DNA of 64,000 nt from an uncultured Williamsia sp. (GCF_947494875.1 NZ_CANLWM010000006.1:248001-312000), one strand, 5' to 3'; counted from the stretch's first letter, positions 9,115 through 17,573 are shown. The notes: generated by a model not told the origin, from the letters alone. Translations and numbers: made by a program.

Positions 9115-9618
9115 ATGAACATTCGACGAATCGTCGCCTCAGCGATGGTCTCGACTGCCGCCGCCGCAACTCTCGCCGCCGCGCCTGCGGCTGCGGCGCC
9201 GGCGGGCCCCAGCGTCATCACCGACCTCCTCAACACGGGCTCGGCGATCCTGCGCTCCGCTCCGCAGACCCCGCGGGCGCCGCAGTCGCCGGGCAACTTG
9301 CGCAACGGGGTCGCGAGCATGAACCTGACGGTCACGAACTATTACGGAAGGAAGTACGGACCCGATCTCTACGCGACCGGATTCGCGCCAGGTGTCACCT
9401 GGTCGGCGCGGGATCGTGGGAACGGCGAGGTGAAGGGCCAGAACTGCCAGGTCGAGGTGTCCTTCCCGGGAACGAGTTTCGCGACCTATCGCTCGGCGGC
9501 GTGCCAGGGCGACGTCGGATTCACCAGCTTCTTCTATCGCACGCCCGGCACGTACACGATCGCTGTGGTGGATCGGGTGTCCGGCGCCTCGAGCAGCAAG
9601 ACCTTCCGGATCAGCTGA
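9115..9618 (+). CDS. Small secreted protein (signal peptide)
   Basis: A 167-residue protein. ATG 9115 is supported by AAGGAA 5 bases upstream. Residues 1-28 are a clear Sec signal peptide: RR charge, an Ala-rich core, and cleavage near APAAAAPA. The mature part has two Cys (in KGQNCQVEV and SAACQGDV), which probably form a disulfide in a beta-sandwich-like domain. The pattern of a surface immunoglobulin-like fold (FYRTPGTYTIAVVD near the end) is suggestive only. It is a single gene, followed by a strong terminator. Role unknown. Confidence 0.65.
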   Translation: MNIRRIVASAMVSTAAAATLAAAPAAAAPAGPSVITDLLNTGSAILRSAPQTPRAPQSPGNLRNGVASMNLTVTNYYGRKYGPDLYATGFAPGVTWSARDRGNGEVKGQNCQVEVSFPGTSFATYRSAACQGDVGFTSFFYRTPGTYTIAVVDRVSGASSSKTFRIS

Positions 9619-9624
9619 CGGGAT

Positions 9625-9653
9625 CGGGCGGGGTCGAGCGTCGACCCCGCCCG
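9625..9653 (+). terminator. Rho-independent-type hairpin
   Basis: A 13-bp perfect stem (9625-9637 with 9641-9653) around a 3-base GCG loop, six bases after the stop of the secreted-protein gene. The trailing sequence begins TTCG and has few T residues, as is usual in GC-rich actinobacteria. Confidence 0.75.
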
Positions 9654-9717
9654 TTCGCGTCAGGCGCCGTCAGGCGCGGGAGGAGAGTGTCTCCGTCAAT
9701 GGCGCCAGCGAGTCCAT

Positions 9718-10593
9718 TTAGACGGCGGCGAGCGCGTCGGAAATGGACGCCGCCTCACGGATCTGGGTCGTCTCGTGGCGGTCCATGCTGTCGTCGACGA
9801 GCAGCTCGAGGTCGTCGATGCCGTTGAGTCGCGCCAGATAGTCGTACTTGTTCTTTCGGCGCTGGATGCTGGCGACGACGTCGCAGTAGCTGTCGAGAGC
9901 GGTCAGCCGTTCGTACAGCGCACCGACGGCCCGCTCGATCGCCGTCGCTTTCTCGACGTACAACCGGACCACCTCGTCGTCGCTGCGCAGTTCGCCTTGT
10001 GGCTGCGGGCCGAGCACCTTCTGCTGGTGCCGGAGGCGTCGAGCGCGCTTCGTCACCTGGTTGACTTCTTCGGTCAGGTCGACGCGGACGGAGTGTTCGT
10101 CGAAGAACTCGAGCCGCCATACGCGGTACGTGTTGATTCGGGCCGCGAGCGTTCCCGCTGTCGCGGCGATGGTGCCGACGGGGTCGACGAGCATGTCTGC
10201 GTGCTCAGCCTTTTCGTCACCGCCGAGCGCGTAGGTTCGGGCGACCCGCGCGGCGACGGTCTCGTCGGTGTCCGGGGTCGCGTCGAGGTCGCCGGTGTAG
10301 AACGGCACCCAGTTCCACCCACGAGACCTGTTGCGATCGGTGAACTCTCGTCCGCACCAGACGTCGAGCGCCATGGCCTCATATCCCAGGACGTGTCCGT
10401 TCTCGGGCCGGCGCTCCTTCGGGAAGGACCGCCGCGCCGAGCTCCGCGTCGACTCGCACCACGTCGTCCGCTCAGCGTTCGCGGCTTTCAGGTCGGCCGC
10501 GAGCCGGACCAGAGGGGGCTTCGGCGTAGTCGGCTGAGCCGACGCAGCAGCCCGTCGCGCGCCCGCCCACCGCCTGCGACCCCGCTCGTTCAT
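9718..10593 (-). CDS. Hypothetical protein, helical, likely actinobacterial lineage-specific
   Basis: A 291-residue protein. The N-terminus is basic and Ala-rich (RRRWAGARRAAAS). The middle (VPFYTGDLDATPDTDETVAARVARTYALGG) looks like a compact domain. Residues ~180-270 are strongly helical and probably coiled coil, including RRKNKYDYLARLNGIDDLELL. No catalytic motif or signal peptide is visible. It lies downstream of the T7SS operon but is separated from it by a hairpin (10658-10685), so it is probably transcribed separately. I do not recognise the family. Confidence 0.55.
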   Translation of the reverse strand: MNERGRRRWAGARRAAASAQPTTPKPPLVRLAADLKAANAERTTWCESTRSSARRSFPKERRPENGHVLGYEAMALDVWCGREFTDRNRSRGWNWVPFYTGDLDATPDTDETVAARVARTYALGGDEKAEHADMLVDPVGTIAATAGTLAARINTYRVWRLEFFDEHSVRVDLTEEVNQVTKRARRLRHQQKVLGPQPQGELRSDDEVVRLYVEKATAIERAVGALYERLTALDSYCDVVASIQRRKNKYDYLARLNGIDDLELLVDDSMDRHETTQIREAASISDALAAV

Positions 10594-10657
10594 GCCGCCA
10601 GTGAAGCACCCGATTCAGACACAGGGTAGGCACCCGCCGGTTGCAGGCGGCGGAGCG

Positions 10658-10685
10658 CTCGGGTGGCTCACCGAAGCCACCCGAG
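10658..10685 (-). terminator. Hairpin straddling the end of the T7SS operon
   Basis: An 11-bp perfect stem (CTCGGGTGGCT at 10658-10668 with 10675-10685) and a 6-base loop. It overlaps the last codons and the stop of the leftward lipoprotein gene, so the final sense codons form one arm. Confidence 0.6.
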
Positions 10686-11222
10686 ACCCCTCATGACCGT
10701 CTTCGCCGCCGGCGCCGTTCGTTGACACCAGTCAACGCTTGGGCTCGATGGGCGAGTGAGTTGCAGGTCGGGGAGCACGATGACCGTGATTGCTTGGTCG
10801 GTCGGCCCGGTTCTCGCCGTGAACTCGGCCTGGCACATCGCATCGGTCTGTCTCGGCGGAAAGAGCTCGACGCCGTCGCCCACATCGACCGGACCCGTGG
10901 AGATCGATGCCAACCGATCCCGTCCGCCTGCGACCTGGACGACGTTGATCCCCAGAGTGTTCTCCCCGGTAGACCACCTACACCCGGGCGCGGTGCCTGA
11001 CATCGATGTGTCGACCTCGCTTCTCACCTGCGCGTCTCCAGGCTGGCCGCCGGAGCCGGGCTGCAGGTCGAACAGCTTCACCACCTCCGCCGACGGAAGG
11101 CCTTGGCACAGTGACTCTGAGGCAGCGTTTGGCGCGCCCGCGTCGCCGGCGGTCGTGCATGCGGACGCGGTCGCGACGATCGCCGCCGAGCCCAACGACG
11201 CAACGAGTCGTTCGACTCTCAC
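10668..11222 (-). CDS. DUF3558-like lipoprotein
   Basis: A 184-residue protein starting with GTG in a GTGA overlap with the preceding gene's stop. Residues 1-22 are a lipoprotein signal with lipobox-like ATASAC; Cys22 would be acylated. The mature part has the DUF3558 pattern: one Cys pair early (LCQGLP), GCRWS in the middle, and later Cys residues at DAMCQAEF and DWCQRT. Lipoproteins of this type are abundant in mycobacteria and often sit near T7SS genes. It is the last gene of the 13.8-10.7 kb operon and may help its effector or immunity function at the membrane. Confidence 0.7.
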   Translation of the reverse strand: MRVERLVASLGSAAIVATASACTTAGDAGAPNAASESLCQGLPSAEVVKLFDLQPGSGGQPGDAQVRSEVDTSMSGTAPGCRWSTGENTLGINVVQVAGGRDRLASISTGPVDVGDGVELFPPRQTDAMCQAEFTARTGPTDQAITVIVLPDLQLTRPSSPSVDWCQRTAPAAKTVMRGLGWLR

Positions 11223-11764
11223 CCTCGGCGCCTCATCCGGGACCAGGCGCTCGGACGCTTGACCCGTGGCGGTGCCTTCCGCCCCGTTGCCGCTTCGAAC
11301 TCCTCTGTCGAGATGTACTTCTGCAGCAGACCGACGACAAGGGCGACAAGTACACCCACGACGAACAGTTGGGCGATGATCACGAGGCCACCGCCGAAAA
11401 GCCCAGCCCTGTATCCGGCGGACCCCGCTTGGCGGTGCTGCTCGACAGTGGTGCCGGCGCGCATGATCATCGGTACGCCGAGCTTTTTCTCTTCTTCTGA
11501 CCGGCGCATCAAGGAGAAGCCCCAGACAAAGCTGCCCGCCACAGCGAGCGACATGGCCCCCACCAACAGAACTCTTCCGACCCCAGTGGTGCCGTTCGCC
11601 GCTGCAGCGAAGAGCCCGACGATGATCCACACGACGAATGCGAGGATCGCGCTCCAAAAGACAAGCAGCGCTGCACGCCGAATCCAATAGCGGAACCCGC
11701 GTTCGTACCAGGTCGTTCCGAGTAGGCGGATTGGCTTGATCTCGAGATTGTCGCGAGTGCTCAC
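11219..11764 (-). CDS. Multi-pass membrane protein, candidate immunity of the T7SS effector
   Basis: A 181-residue protein with a GTG start in a GTGA overlap with the effector gene's stop. Three or four hydrophobic segments are visible: ~30-55 (AALLVFWSAILAFVVWIIVG), ~62-85, and ~122-145 (GLVIIAQLFVVGVLVALVVG). The ends are basic (PPRVKRPSAWSRMRRRG). No enzyme motif is seen. Translational coupling behind an effector whose C-terminus is membrane-seeking suggests a membrane immunity protein. This is inference from position and topology. Confidence 0.55.
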   Translation of the reverse strand: MSTRDNLEIKPIRLLGTTWYERGFRYWIRRAALLVFWSAILAFVVWIIVGLFAAAANGTTGVGRVLLVGAMSLAVAGSFVWGFSLMRRSEEEKKLGVPMIMRAGTTVEQHRQAGSAGYRAGLFGGGLVIIAQLFVVGVLVALVVGLLQKYISTEEFEAATGRKAPPRVKRPSAWSRMRRRG

Positions 11765-13062
11765 CCGAAGACCGACTTCCACAGGGAGGCTGTCGTGTTC
11801 CCGACGCCCTTGCCCATGTCGACCATGTCCGACCACGTGTTGGAAGCGGTGTTGCCGGATCCATGAATGATCCCGGCGACGACGCCGTGATCGTGGATGT
11901 CTTCGGACCAATGCTCGTGAAACGCGTTGTAGCCGACTCCGCCGACAGCGATCCCCGTGAAGCCGGCCAGCGCGGAAACTGCGACCACAGGAGCTTCGAT
12001 GGGCGCGGCCGCAACGGCCAGAGCGCCTGCAGCAAGCCCGACACCACCTGCCGCGTAATCGTTGACGTGGGCGGTGGTCTCGCTCCATCCCTTCTGGTGG
12101 TCGTCGATGGCCTGCAGTTCGGCGACGACGCCGGTTGCGGCGACGTCGATGACCGGGATGTCGCTGAGAAACTTCAGCTTGCCGGGCAGCTTCTCAGACA
12201 GGCCGGCGATCCCCTTGAGGTCGGACATCTTGGTGTTGAGGATCTGTGACATGGGCAGCTCGCCCTTGCCCGCCTGGGCGTCCGCGAGCTGGGTCTTCAG
12301 GTCGTCCAGCGCCTGCGAACCGGCGAGGTGATCGAGGCGTGCTTGGGTTCCCTCCGGAACCGCCATTCCGCGTTGCTTGTAGGCGGCCTGCTCGGCTTTC
12401 AGCTTCCATCGGAGTTCGCGGAAGTTCTCCCGCGACTTCGCGATCTCCTGCGGCAGAGCCTGTTTGACCCGGGCGTTTCTGTCGTTCGGCACCACGTAGA
12501 ACGCCTTGAAGTAGTCGCCCATCGTGATAGCACCGTCGAGGGTCAAACCTTTGCCACCCTCGGACACGACCGGTTCCGCGAGGCCGGCGAGGTCGGACGC
12601 CGCGTCGAGGCGGAATCCCTGCGCCAACTGTTTGGCCTCTGCGTAGGCGGCTTGGTAATCCTCCTGCGCCTGCAGGGCTGCCACAGCTGCCGGCGAAGTC
12701 GGGTCGCCTGTGATCACGAGCGGGAGTGGCTGCCCTTCGGCGCCGATCTGCGCGCCGCGGGACTGTGCGTCGTGGGCGCTGTTGTAGAGAGCGGACTCCA
12801 GCGCGGCAAGGTGGTCTCCCAGTCCGGCGATGATGTCGCCTGCCTTGCCTGCCATCGCACCGATCCCTCCGGCACGGACCGCATCGGAGGTCCACAGTTT
12901 GCGGAACGCCTGCGCGGCCTCACCCGACCAGCTCGCGTCGTCTCTTAACTTGTCGACGCCATCGGTCAGCTTCGCCACGATCGGTTCGATCAACCCGGGA
13001 GCGCGCTGCAGCGTGCTGCCCATGGACTGCAGGCCGGCGATGTCGCCGCCGATCCAGCTCAT
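11761..13062 (-). CDS. T7SS (ESX) effector with WXG-like N-terminus and glycine-rich hydrophobic C-terminus
   Basis: A 433-residue protein. ATG 13062 overlaps the stop of the upstream small ESX-type gene (ATGA). Residues 1-120 are helical with a W-x-G-like turn (DDASWSGEAAQAFRKLW), the mark of T7SS substrates. The middle is coiled coil. Residues ~330-390 are hydrophobic and glycine-rich (AAGGVGLAAGALAVAAAP, GIAVGGVGYNAF), followed by a ~50-residue His/Asp-containing tail. No nuclease, NADase or ADP-ribosyl transferase motif is seen. The layout (ESX partner, effector, membrane protein, lipoprotein) suggests an interbacterial toxin acting on membranes; this is inference. Confidence 0.65.
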   Translation of the reverse strand: MSWIGGDIAGLQSMGSTLQRAPGLIEPIVAKLTDGVDKLRDDASWSGEAAQAFRKLWTSDAVRAGGIGAMAGKAGDIIAGLGDHLAALESALYNSAHDAQSRGAQIGAEGQPLPLVITGDPTSPAAVAALQAQEDYQAAYAEAKQLAQGFRLDAASDLAGLAEPVVSEGGKGLTLDGAITMGDYFKAFYVVPNDRNARVKQALPQEIAKSRENFRELRWKLKAEQAAYKQRGMAVPEGTQARLDHLAGSQALDDLKTQLADAQAGKGELPMSQILNTKMSDLKGIAGLSEKLPGKLKFLSDIPVIDVAATGVVAELQAIDDHQKGWSETTAHVNDYAAGGVGLAAGALAVAAAPIEAPVVAVSALAGFTGIAVGGVGYNAFHEHWSEDIHDHGVVAGIIHGSGNTASNTWSDMVDMGKGVGNTTASLWKSVFG

Positions 13063-13364
13063 CGGAAGTCCTTGTTCAGGTTGTCCCAAAGGAAGCGGTT
13101 CTTGTTGACGTCCTCCGTGCGGTCGTACTCGTCGCGGGCATCGTGCAGCTTGGCGGAGTGGTCCTCGATGGATGCGGCCATGGACTTGTGAAGCACGTCG
13201 AGCATCTCCATGACGGCGGTCATCGCGCTGTTGCAACTCCCGTCGCCGCTGTCGACGACAGGCGGGGTCACGCTGGCGGCAGCGGATCGGTAGTCGCCGG
13301 CTGCACCGGCAAATCGCGCCGACAGTGCGTCGAGATCCTGGAGGACGACGGAGAACGTGCTCAT
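13059..13364 (-). CDS. ESX/WXG100-like small T7SS partner protein
   Basis: A 101-residue, all-helical protein whose stop overlaps the effector start. ATG 13364 overlaps the upstream gene's stop by 4 bases. The N-terminal helix (LDALSARFAGAAGDYRSAAAS) and the C-terminal helix ending in DNLNKDFR fit the size and helical-hairpin habit of EsxA/EspC-like proteins, though no WXG is present. It probably pairs with the downstream effector for export. Confidence 0.6.
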   Translation of the reverse strand: MSTFSVVLQDLDALSARFAGAAGDYRSAAASVTPPVVDSGDGSCNSAMTAVMEMLDVLHKSMAASIEDHSAKLHDARDEYDRTEDVNKNRFLWDNLNKDFR

Positions 13365-13834
13365 CGGACTTCCTCTTGCAGAGCGGCCAGGCGGTCGGCG
13401 CTCCACAACTTCTGAACGACCCTGGGAACGGGGTCGAGAACGATGGAGATGCCGGAGTAGACGGCGCCGATCTGGGCGGGAGTCAGTCCCAACCACGGCT
13501 GATGCTCGCCGAGCGTCTCGACCAGTCCGTCGACGGACGAGAACGCTGGGATCAGTGGCCGCCCGTTCGACTCCGTCAGTTCGATGTCGAAGCCTCTCGA
13601 TCCATCGGGTCGCGGATGAGCAGGCACGACGACGACCTCCGGCAGCTGTGTACCGACGGTCGTGGTTTCGGCCTCTTCCACCGAGCTCGCTGCGGCTGCG
13701 TGGGCTGCCTCGGCGGCAGCGACCTCGCGCCACCTGGCGACGCTCGACTCCGGCGGCTCGACTGCCCACCCGTGCTCCTCGACCCACTCGTCCTGCAGCT
13801 GTGCCGCCGTCAGGTCACCTGGTTGCCACCGCAC
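13361..13834 (-). CDS. SseB-like / T7SS-associated protein
   Basis: A 157-residue protein with a GTG start, first gene of the operon. The central part (DIELTESNGRPLIPAFSS, then GLVETLGEHQPWLGLTP) resembles the SseB/SAV_915-type domain that often precedes T7SS substrates in actinobacteria. The N-terminal third is Ala-rich and helical. The family call rests on the 'PLIPAFSSVDGL' pattern. Its role may be as a chaperone or as a secreted accessory. Confidence 0.45.
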   Translation of the reverse strand: MRWQPGDLTAAQLQDEWVEEHGWAVEPPESSVARWREVAAAEAAHAAAASSVEEAETTTVGTQLPEVVVVPAHPRPDGSRGFDIELTESNGRPLIPAFSSVDGLVETLGEHQPWLGLTPAQIGAVYSGISIVLDPVPRVVQKLWSADRLAALQEEVR

Positions 13835-13946
13835 CCGTGTCCACCCCTGTGTCGTACGGAAGTTCTGCTCGAGGACAACTTAGCGGTGCGAAGCGCGCCC
13901 GTCGTGCTCTGGGTCGGAGTTGTCCACAGGAGTCGCGTGGTGTTTA

Positions 13947-13960
13947 TATCGCACGCGATA
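13947..13960. promoter_or_regulatory. Inverted repeat TATCGC-AC-GCGATA before the MntA/HepT pair
   Basis: A 6-bp perfect inverted repeat with a 2-base centre, 24 bases upstream of the antitoxin start. A third half-site GCGATA lies at 13968-13973. It is a good candidate operator for the antitoxin's own N-terminal HTH domain, giving autorepression. Confidence 0.5.
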
Positions 13961-13983
13961 ACCCTCGGCGATACGCTGACGAC

Positions 13984-14427
13984 ATGGACCTGCGCGGGGA
14001 ACGATTGGCGGCTGGGATGAGTCAGTCGCAATTGGCTCGTGCTGCGAAGGTCTCGCAGCCCAATCTGTCTGCCTATGAGAACGGGCGGCGGGTCCCGAGT
14101 CCTGACGTGCTCGTGCGGATCGCGGCCGCGTTGGAGGGCCGACCGTCCGCGAGGGTCGAGCGTCATCGTGACGAGATCCGCGCCACCGTCGAGAGGTTTC
14201 GTGGCCACCGTCCACGAATCGTCGGCTCGGTCGCCAGGGGGGAGGATCGTCCGGGGTCCGACGTCGACATTCTCGTCGACTTCACCGACGAGGCGACCCT
14301 CCTCGACGAGGTCGGGATGCGCCTCGCGCTCACCGATTTGTTGCGGGTGAAGGTCGACGTCATCGCGTCGGACTCCCTGCGCGGTGAGATCCGCGATCGA
14401 TTGTTGAGCGAAGCGGTGGCCGTGTGA
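13984..14427 (+). CDS. mntA: HTH-nucleotidyltransferase fusion antitoxin (MntA-like)
   Basis: A 147-residue protein. Residues 1-55 are an XRE-type HTH (GMSQSQLARAAKVSQPNLSAYENGRR). Residues ~60-147 are a minimal nucleotidyltransferase (MNT) domain with the signature GSVARGEDRPGSDVDILVDF and a further Asp at VKVDVI, the metal ligands of the family. In characterised HepT-MntA pairs the MNT protein neutralises the HEPN toxin by AMP-ylating it. The toxin gene overlaps its stop. The fused HTH suggests it also represses its own promoter. Confidence 0.85.
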   Translation: MDLRGERLAAGMSQSQLARAAKVSQPNLSAYENGRRVPSPDVLVRIAAALEGRPSARVERHRDEIRATVERFRGHRPRIVGSVARGEDRPGSDVDILVDFTDEATLLDEVGMRLALTDLLRVKVDVIASDSLRGEIRDRLLSEAVAV

Positions 14428-14771
14428 ATGACGGTTGCAAGGCCCGGGACGCGGTGCACGCTGTGATCGGTGTGTGCGACAGACTGATCGAGCTGACCGA
14501 CGTCGGCTTCGAGTCCTTTCGAACGGACACCCGCAGTCAGTGGGCTGTGGAGATGGGGTTGATCCGCATCGGGGAGGGGATCAACCGAATCCCCCATGAC
14601 GTCCTCAAGCGGTTCGACGGCCAGCCGTGGCGGGAGATCGTGGGGATGCGGAACTTCGCTGCTCATCAATACGACGATCTCGACCCGAAGCGGGTCTGGC
14701 GTACCGCCACCCTCGATGTACCCGCGCTCCGCGCCTATCTCTCCGACACCGTGCTGCCAGGAATGGATTGA
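14424..14771 (+). CDS. hepT: HEPN toxin (HepT-like RNase)
   Basis: A 115-residue helical protein that begins in a GTGA overlap with the antitoxin stop. It carries the HEPN Rx4-6H motif as RNFAAHQY (Arg-4 residues-His then Tyr), which is the ribonuclease site and, through the Tyr, the AMP-ylation target in HepT. The upstream helix has the usual acidic position (GEGINRIP). Toxin of a type VII toxin-antitoxin pair; confidence is high from motif and context. Confidence 0.85.
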   Translation: MNDGCKARDAVHAVIGVCDRLIELTDVGFESFRTDTRSQWAVEMGLIRIGEGINRIPHDVLKRFDGQPWREIVGMRNFAAHQYDDLDPKRVWRTATLDVPALRAYLSDTVLPGMD

Positions 14772-14801
14772 CGAGCAGCGTGGCCCAGATGCGAACGGTG
14801 G

Positions 14802-16007
14802 TCAGGGTTTCTGTTCCGAGATCGTTGTGTCCGCAAGGAACGACGGGTGCACGCAATCCCAGGTCGCGAGCAGGGCGTCGTCGATGATGTGCCGGGCGAC
14901 AGCCTCGGCGTCCGAGCCGCCGATGGTCAACCACGCCCCGTCGTCCGACCAGCCGGCCTCGAACAGCAACTCCGACTGCTCGTTTGAGCACTCCTGATCG
15001 GGGTGCAGGGTCGTCGCGTCGATGGCGGCAGTGAACCCGCCGGTGTCCGACGCGGTCACCACAACCACACCGTGCGGGCCTTCGGGGTACTCCCACGACT
15101 GCGCGACGGTCAGCCGCTGCCCGGGCTCGAGGGCCTCGATCTCCGCGGACAGCTCCTCGACGTAGCCCTCCCACGCCTCGGCCACCATGAGATCCACCGA
15201 CGGTCGGGCAACTCGACTGGCAGTGGGCGTCCCGTCGGGCTCGTCGCCGATGCCGAGTGCGTTGCGCAGCAGGGGAAGACCCTCGTCGAGGAACTCGAAC
15301 CACCGACGGAGGTACCAGCAGAAGTAGAGGAAGTTGTACCCGTCGCAGGGCGCGAACGTCGCGGCGTGCAGGTCGCCGTCTCGGACCACGAGGGTGATGT
15401 GGTCGAACTTCTTCCCGATCAGGCGCGTCAACGTCTCCGTCGAGACGTCGAACGGCAGGTCGGTGATGACGCGCGCGAAGATGTCGAGCTGCGGCTTCTC
15501 CATCGACACCGCCACCGACGTCGGGAAGTCGGCGCCGGGGATCCGGATGATGAAGTCGGGGCCGATGACTGGTGCCCCGCCGATGAACGCGGCGATGTCG
15601 TCGCGCACGCGTCGCCGCAGGGCGTCGGGACCGAGACGCCGCGGCGGCGGCGTACCGTCCGGCTGGTAGTCGCCGAGGGGTGCGATCTCGTCGGGATGGT
15701 CGAGCAGCCAATGGGTCCGGGCGATCTCGACGACGGTCACGGCGATGTCGTACGCCTGATACCCGATCTGGGTGAGCCGGTCGGATCGAACCTCCGCCCA
15801 TTCCGGCGCGGCCCCGTCGTCCGGGCGCGGCCCGGTGAGCCGCATACCCTGCCCCGTCCGCAGATCGATCCGCAGACCGGCACCCGCGTCACCCTCGGCG
15901 GGCGCGACGAACATCCAGTCCATGATGGTGTCCCGGTCGATCCGGCGGGCCAGTGAATCGGTGAACGCCTCCCACGCGGCGTCGGCGAGCGTCAGTTGGT
16001 CGATCAT
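14802..16007 (-). CDS. TY-chaperone / YbjN-like two-domain protein
   Basis: A 401-residue protein. ATG 16007 has a strong GAGGAGG upstream. The N-terminal region (~1-110: WEAFTDSLARRIDRDTIMDWMFV) and central region (~130-260: FIIRIPGADFPTSVAVSMEKP, FNFLYFCWYLRRWFEFLDEG-like helix) resemble actinobacterial proteins annotated as T3SS (YopN, CesT)/YbjN peptide-binding chaperone domains. A third, related domain lies at ~275-400. They are thought to be peptide-binding chaperones in NTP-dependent conflict or secretion contexts. It stands alone, convergent with the toxin-antitoxin pair. Confidence 0.5.
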   Translation of the reverse strand: MIDQLTLADAAWEAFTDSLARRIDRDTIMDWMFVAPAEGDAGAGLRIDLRTGQGMRLTGPRPDDGAAPEWAEVRSDRLTQIGYQAYDIAVTVVEIARTHWLLDHPDEIAPLGDYQPDGTPPPRRLGPDALRRRVRDDIAAFIGGAPVIGPDFIIRIPGADFPTSVAVSMEKPQLDIFARVITDLPFDVSTETLTRLIGKKFDHITLVVRDGDLHAATFAPCDGYNFLYFCWYLRRWFEFLDEGLPLLRNALGIGDEPDGTPTASRVARPSVDLMVAEAWEGYVEELSAEIEALEPGQRLTVAQSWEYPEGPHGVVVVTASDTGGFTAAIDATTLHPDQECSNEQSELLFEAGWSDDGAWLTIGGSDAEAVARHIIDDALLATWDCVHPSFLADTTISEQKP

Positions 16008-16228
16008 GGTGACCTCCTCAGATGCTGACGCGGGCCGGTCATCAGCAAGGTCGATCGGGGCCGTCGGGTCCGCGATGCGGAACCCGAACTCGGCGGAAGA
16101 ACCACCGTTCACCTGCAGGTTAGGGGAGGGGTCCGACAAGCCCCGCGGGCTCGTTCGGTAGCGCGGGGAACGAACGCGGCCAGGTGATCGTTCAGAAAGT
16201 GAAAGACAGTGGAGACGGAACCGAGGGG

Positions 16229-16870
16229 ATGAGCGACATGTTGTCGACAGTCGTGAACGTTGCCGAGCAGGCGGCCGACGCCGCACTGGGGATGGTGGGG
16301 ATCCGTGTGCTGACAGAGGAGCCGTCGCACACCACGCGCCGGTTGACCGACAGCGTCGAGATCCGACGCTACGGCCCGCGGATCGCGGCCGAGACCACCG
16401 TGGAGGGTGTCGACGAGGAGAAGGCGCGGTCGGACGGGTTCCGTCGCCTGGCCGGCTACATCTTCGGTGGCAACCAGGCGGGCGAGAAGGTTGCGATGAC
16501 CGCGCCGGTCAGCCAGGGCGCGACGAGCGGTCAGAAGATCGCGATGACCGCGCCGGTGTCGACGTCGAGTGACGAGAACGGCTGGGCCATCCGGTTCTTC
16601 ATGCCGTCGAAGTGGACCATGGCGACGTTGCCGACGCCGAAGGAAGACCGCGTGCGTCTCGTCGAGGTGCCGGAGGAGGCCGTCGCCGCGGTGCGCTTCA
16701 GCGGCTCCCGCAGCCCCGAGGCGGTCGCGACGAAGACGAAGGAGCTGCTCGACGTGCTCGCCGCGAAAGGCGTCGAGACTGCCGGCGAGCCGGTCAGCTG
16801 GTTCTACGACCCGCCGTGGACCCTGCCCTTCCGTCGCCGCAACGAGGTGGTTGTCCCGATCGCGGAGTGA
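16229..16870 (+). CDS. SOUL family heme-binding-like protein
   Basis: A 213-residue protein. ATG 16229 is given; ATG 16238, 9 bases after GAGGGG, is equally likely. The SOUL domain is clear: VEIRRYGPRIAAETTV, FRRLAGYIFGGNQ, two AMTAPV blocks, FFMPSKW, VRFSGSRSPE and SWFYDPPWTLPFRRRNEV. Family members bind heme or porphyrins in some organisms; in actinobacteria the function is not established. There is no signal peptide. It is a single gene, convergent with the Nudix gene. Confidence 0.85.
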   Translation: MSDMLSTVVNVAEQAADAALGMVGIRVLTEEPSHTTRRLTDSVEIRRYGPRIAAETTVEGVDEEKARSDGFRRLAGYIFGGNQAGEKVAMTAPVSQGATSGQKIAMTAPVSTSSDENGWAIRFFMPSKWTMATLPTPKEDRVRLVEVPEEAVAAVRFSGSRSPEAVATKTKELLDVLAAKGVETAGEPVSWFYDPPWTLPFRRRNEVVVPIAE

Positions 16871-16877
16871 CCAGCAC

Positions 16878-17573
16878 TCACGCACGGAGCATCGGGGGAT
16901 GCAATGCGGTCGCCGAGCCGGCCCGATATAGCTGTGCGTGGCGTCCTCGCGATCCGGTGGAAGCGGTCCGGCCGACGACGGGACGTACGAAGTCCGGTGT
17001 GGCGAGGACCTTGCGCCGAAAGTTGGCCCGGTCCCACGTGGTTCCCCACACCGTCTCGTACACGGTCTGCAGGTCGCGCATGGTGAAGGTCTCCTCGACG
17101 AACTCGGTTGCCAACGTGGAGTACTCGAGTTTCGAGCGGACGCGTTCGAGCGCGTCGTCGACCATCTCGCGGTGGTCGAACGCCATCTCGCTCGGGAGGT
17201 CGTCCACCTCGATCCACATGGCCTCTGCGGCATCCGTTCCTGCGACCGGGTCGGGAAGATTGGGCGCGAACGCAACGTACGCGACCGAGACCACACGCAT
17301 CCGGGGGTCGCGATCGGGTGACCCGTAGGTGGCCAACTGCTCGATGTGACCGTCGAACAACGCGAGCCCGGTCTCCTCGAGAAGCTCGCGCGACGCGGCG
17401 TCGTCGATGGACTCGTCCGCGCGGACGAAGCCTCCGGGGAGGGCGAGGTCTCCACGGAACGGCTCCTCGCCGCGGGTGATCAGCATCAGGCACAGCCGGT
17501 TTCGGCGGATCGTCAGGATGGTGAGGTCGACGGTGACGGCGAACGGCGGGAAGTCAGCACTGCTGTAAGTCAC
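16878..17573 (-). CDS. nrtR: Nudix hydrolase with C-terminal winged helix (NrtR-type)
   Basis: A 231-residue protein with a GTG start in a GTGA overlap with nadR. Residues 47-70 hold an intact Nudix box (Gly48, Glu54, Arg62-Glu63, Glu66-Glu67, Gly69). Residues ~150-215 fit the winged-helix domain of the NrtR family (TMRDLQTVYETVWG, NFRRKV). NrtR proteins repress NAD genes and sense ADP-ribose; many have lost catalysis, but this Nudix box looks complete, so it could also hydrolyse ADP-ribose-type substrates. The pnuC-nadR context and the operator at 19325-19341 support a regulator of this operon. Confidence 0.8.
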   Translation of the reverse strand: MTYSSADFPPFAVTVDLTILTIRRNRLCLMLITRGEEPFRGDLALPGGFVRADESIDDAASRELLEETGLALFDGHIEQLATYGSPDRDPRMRVVSVAYVAFAPNLPDPVAGTDAAEAMWIEVDDLPSEMAFDHREMVDDALERVRSKLEYSTLATEFVEETFTMRDLQTVYETVWGTTWDRANFRRKVLATPDFVRPVVGRTASTGSRGRHAQLYRAGSATALHPPMLRA

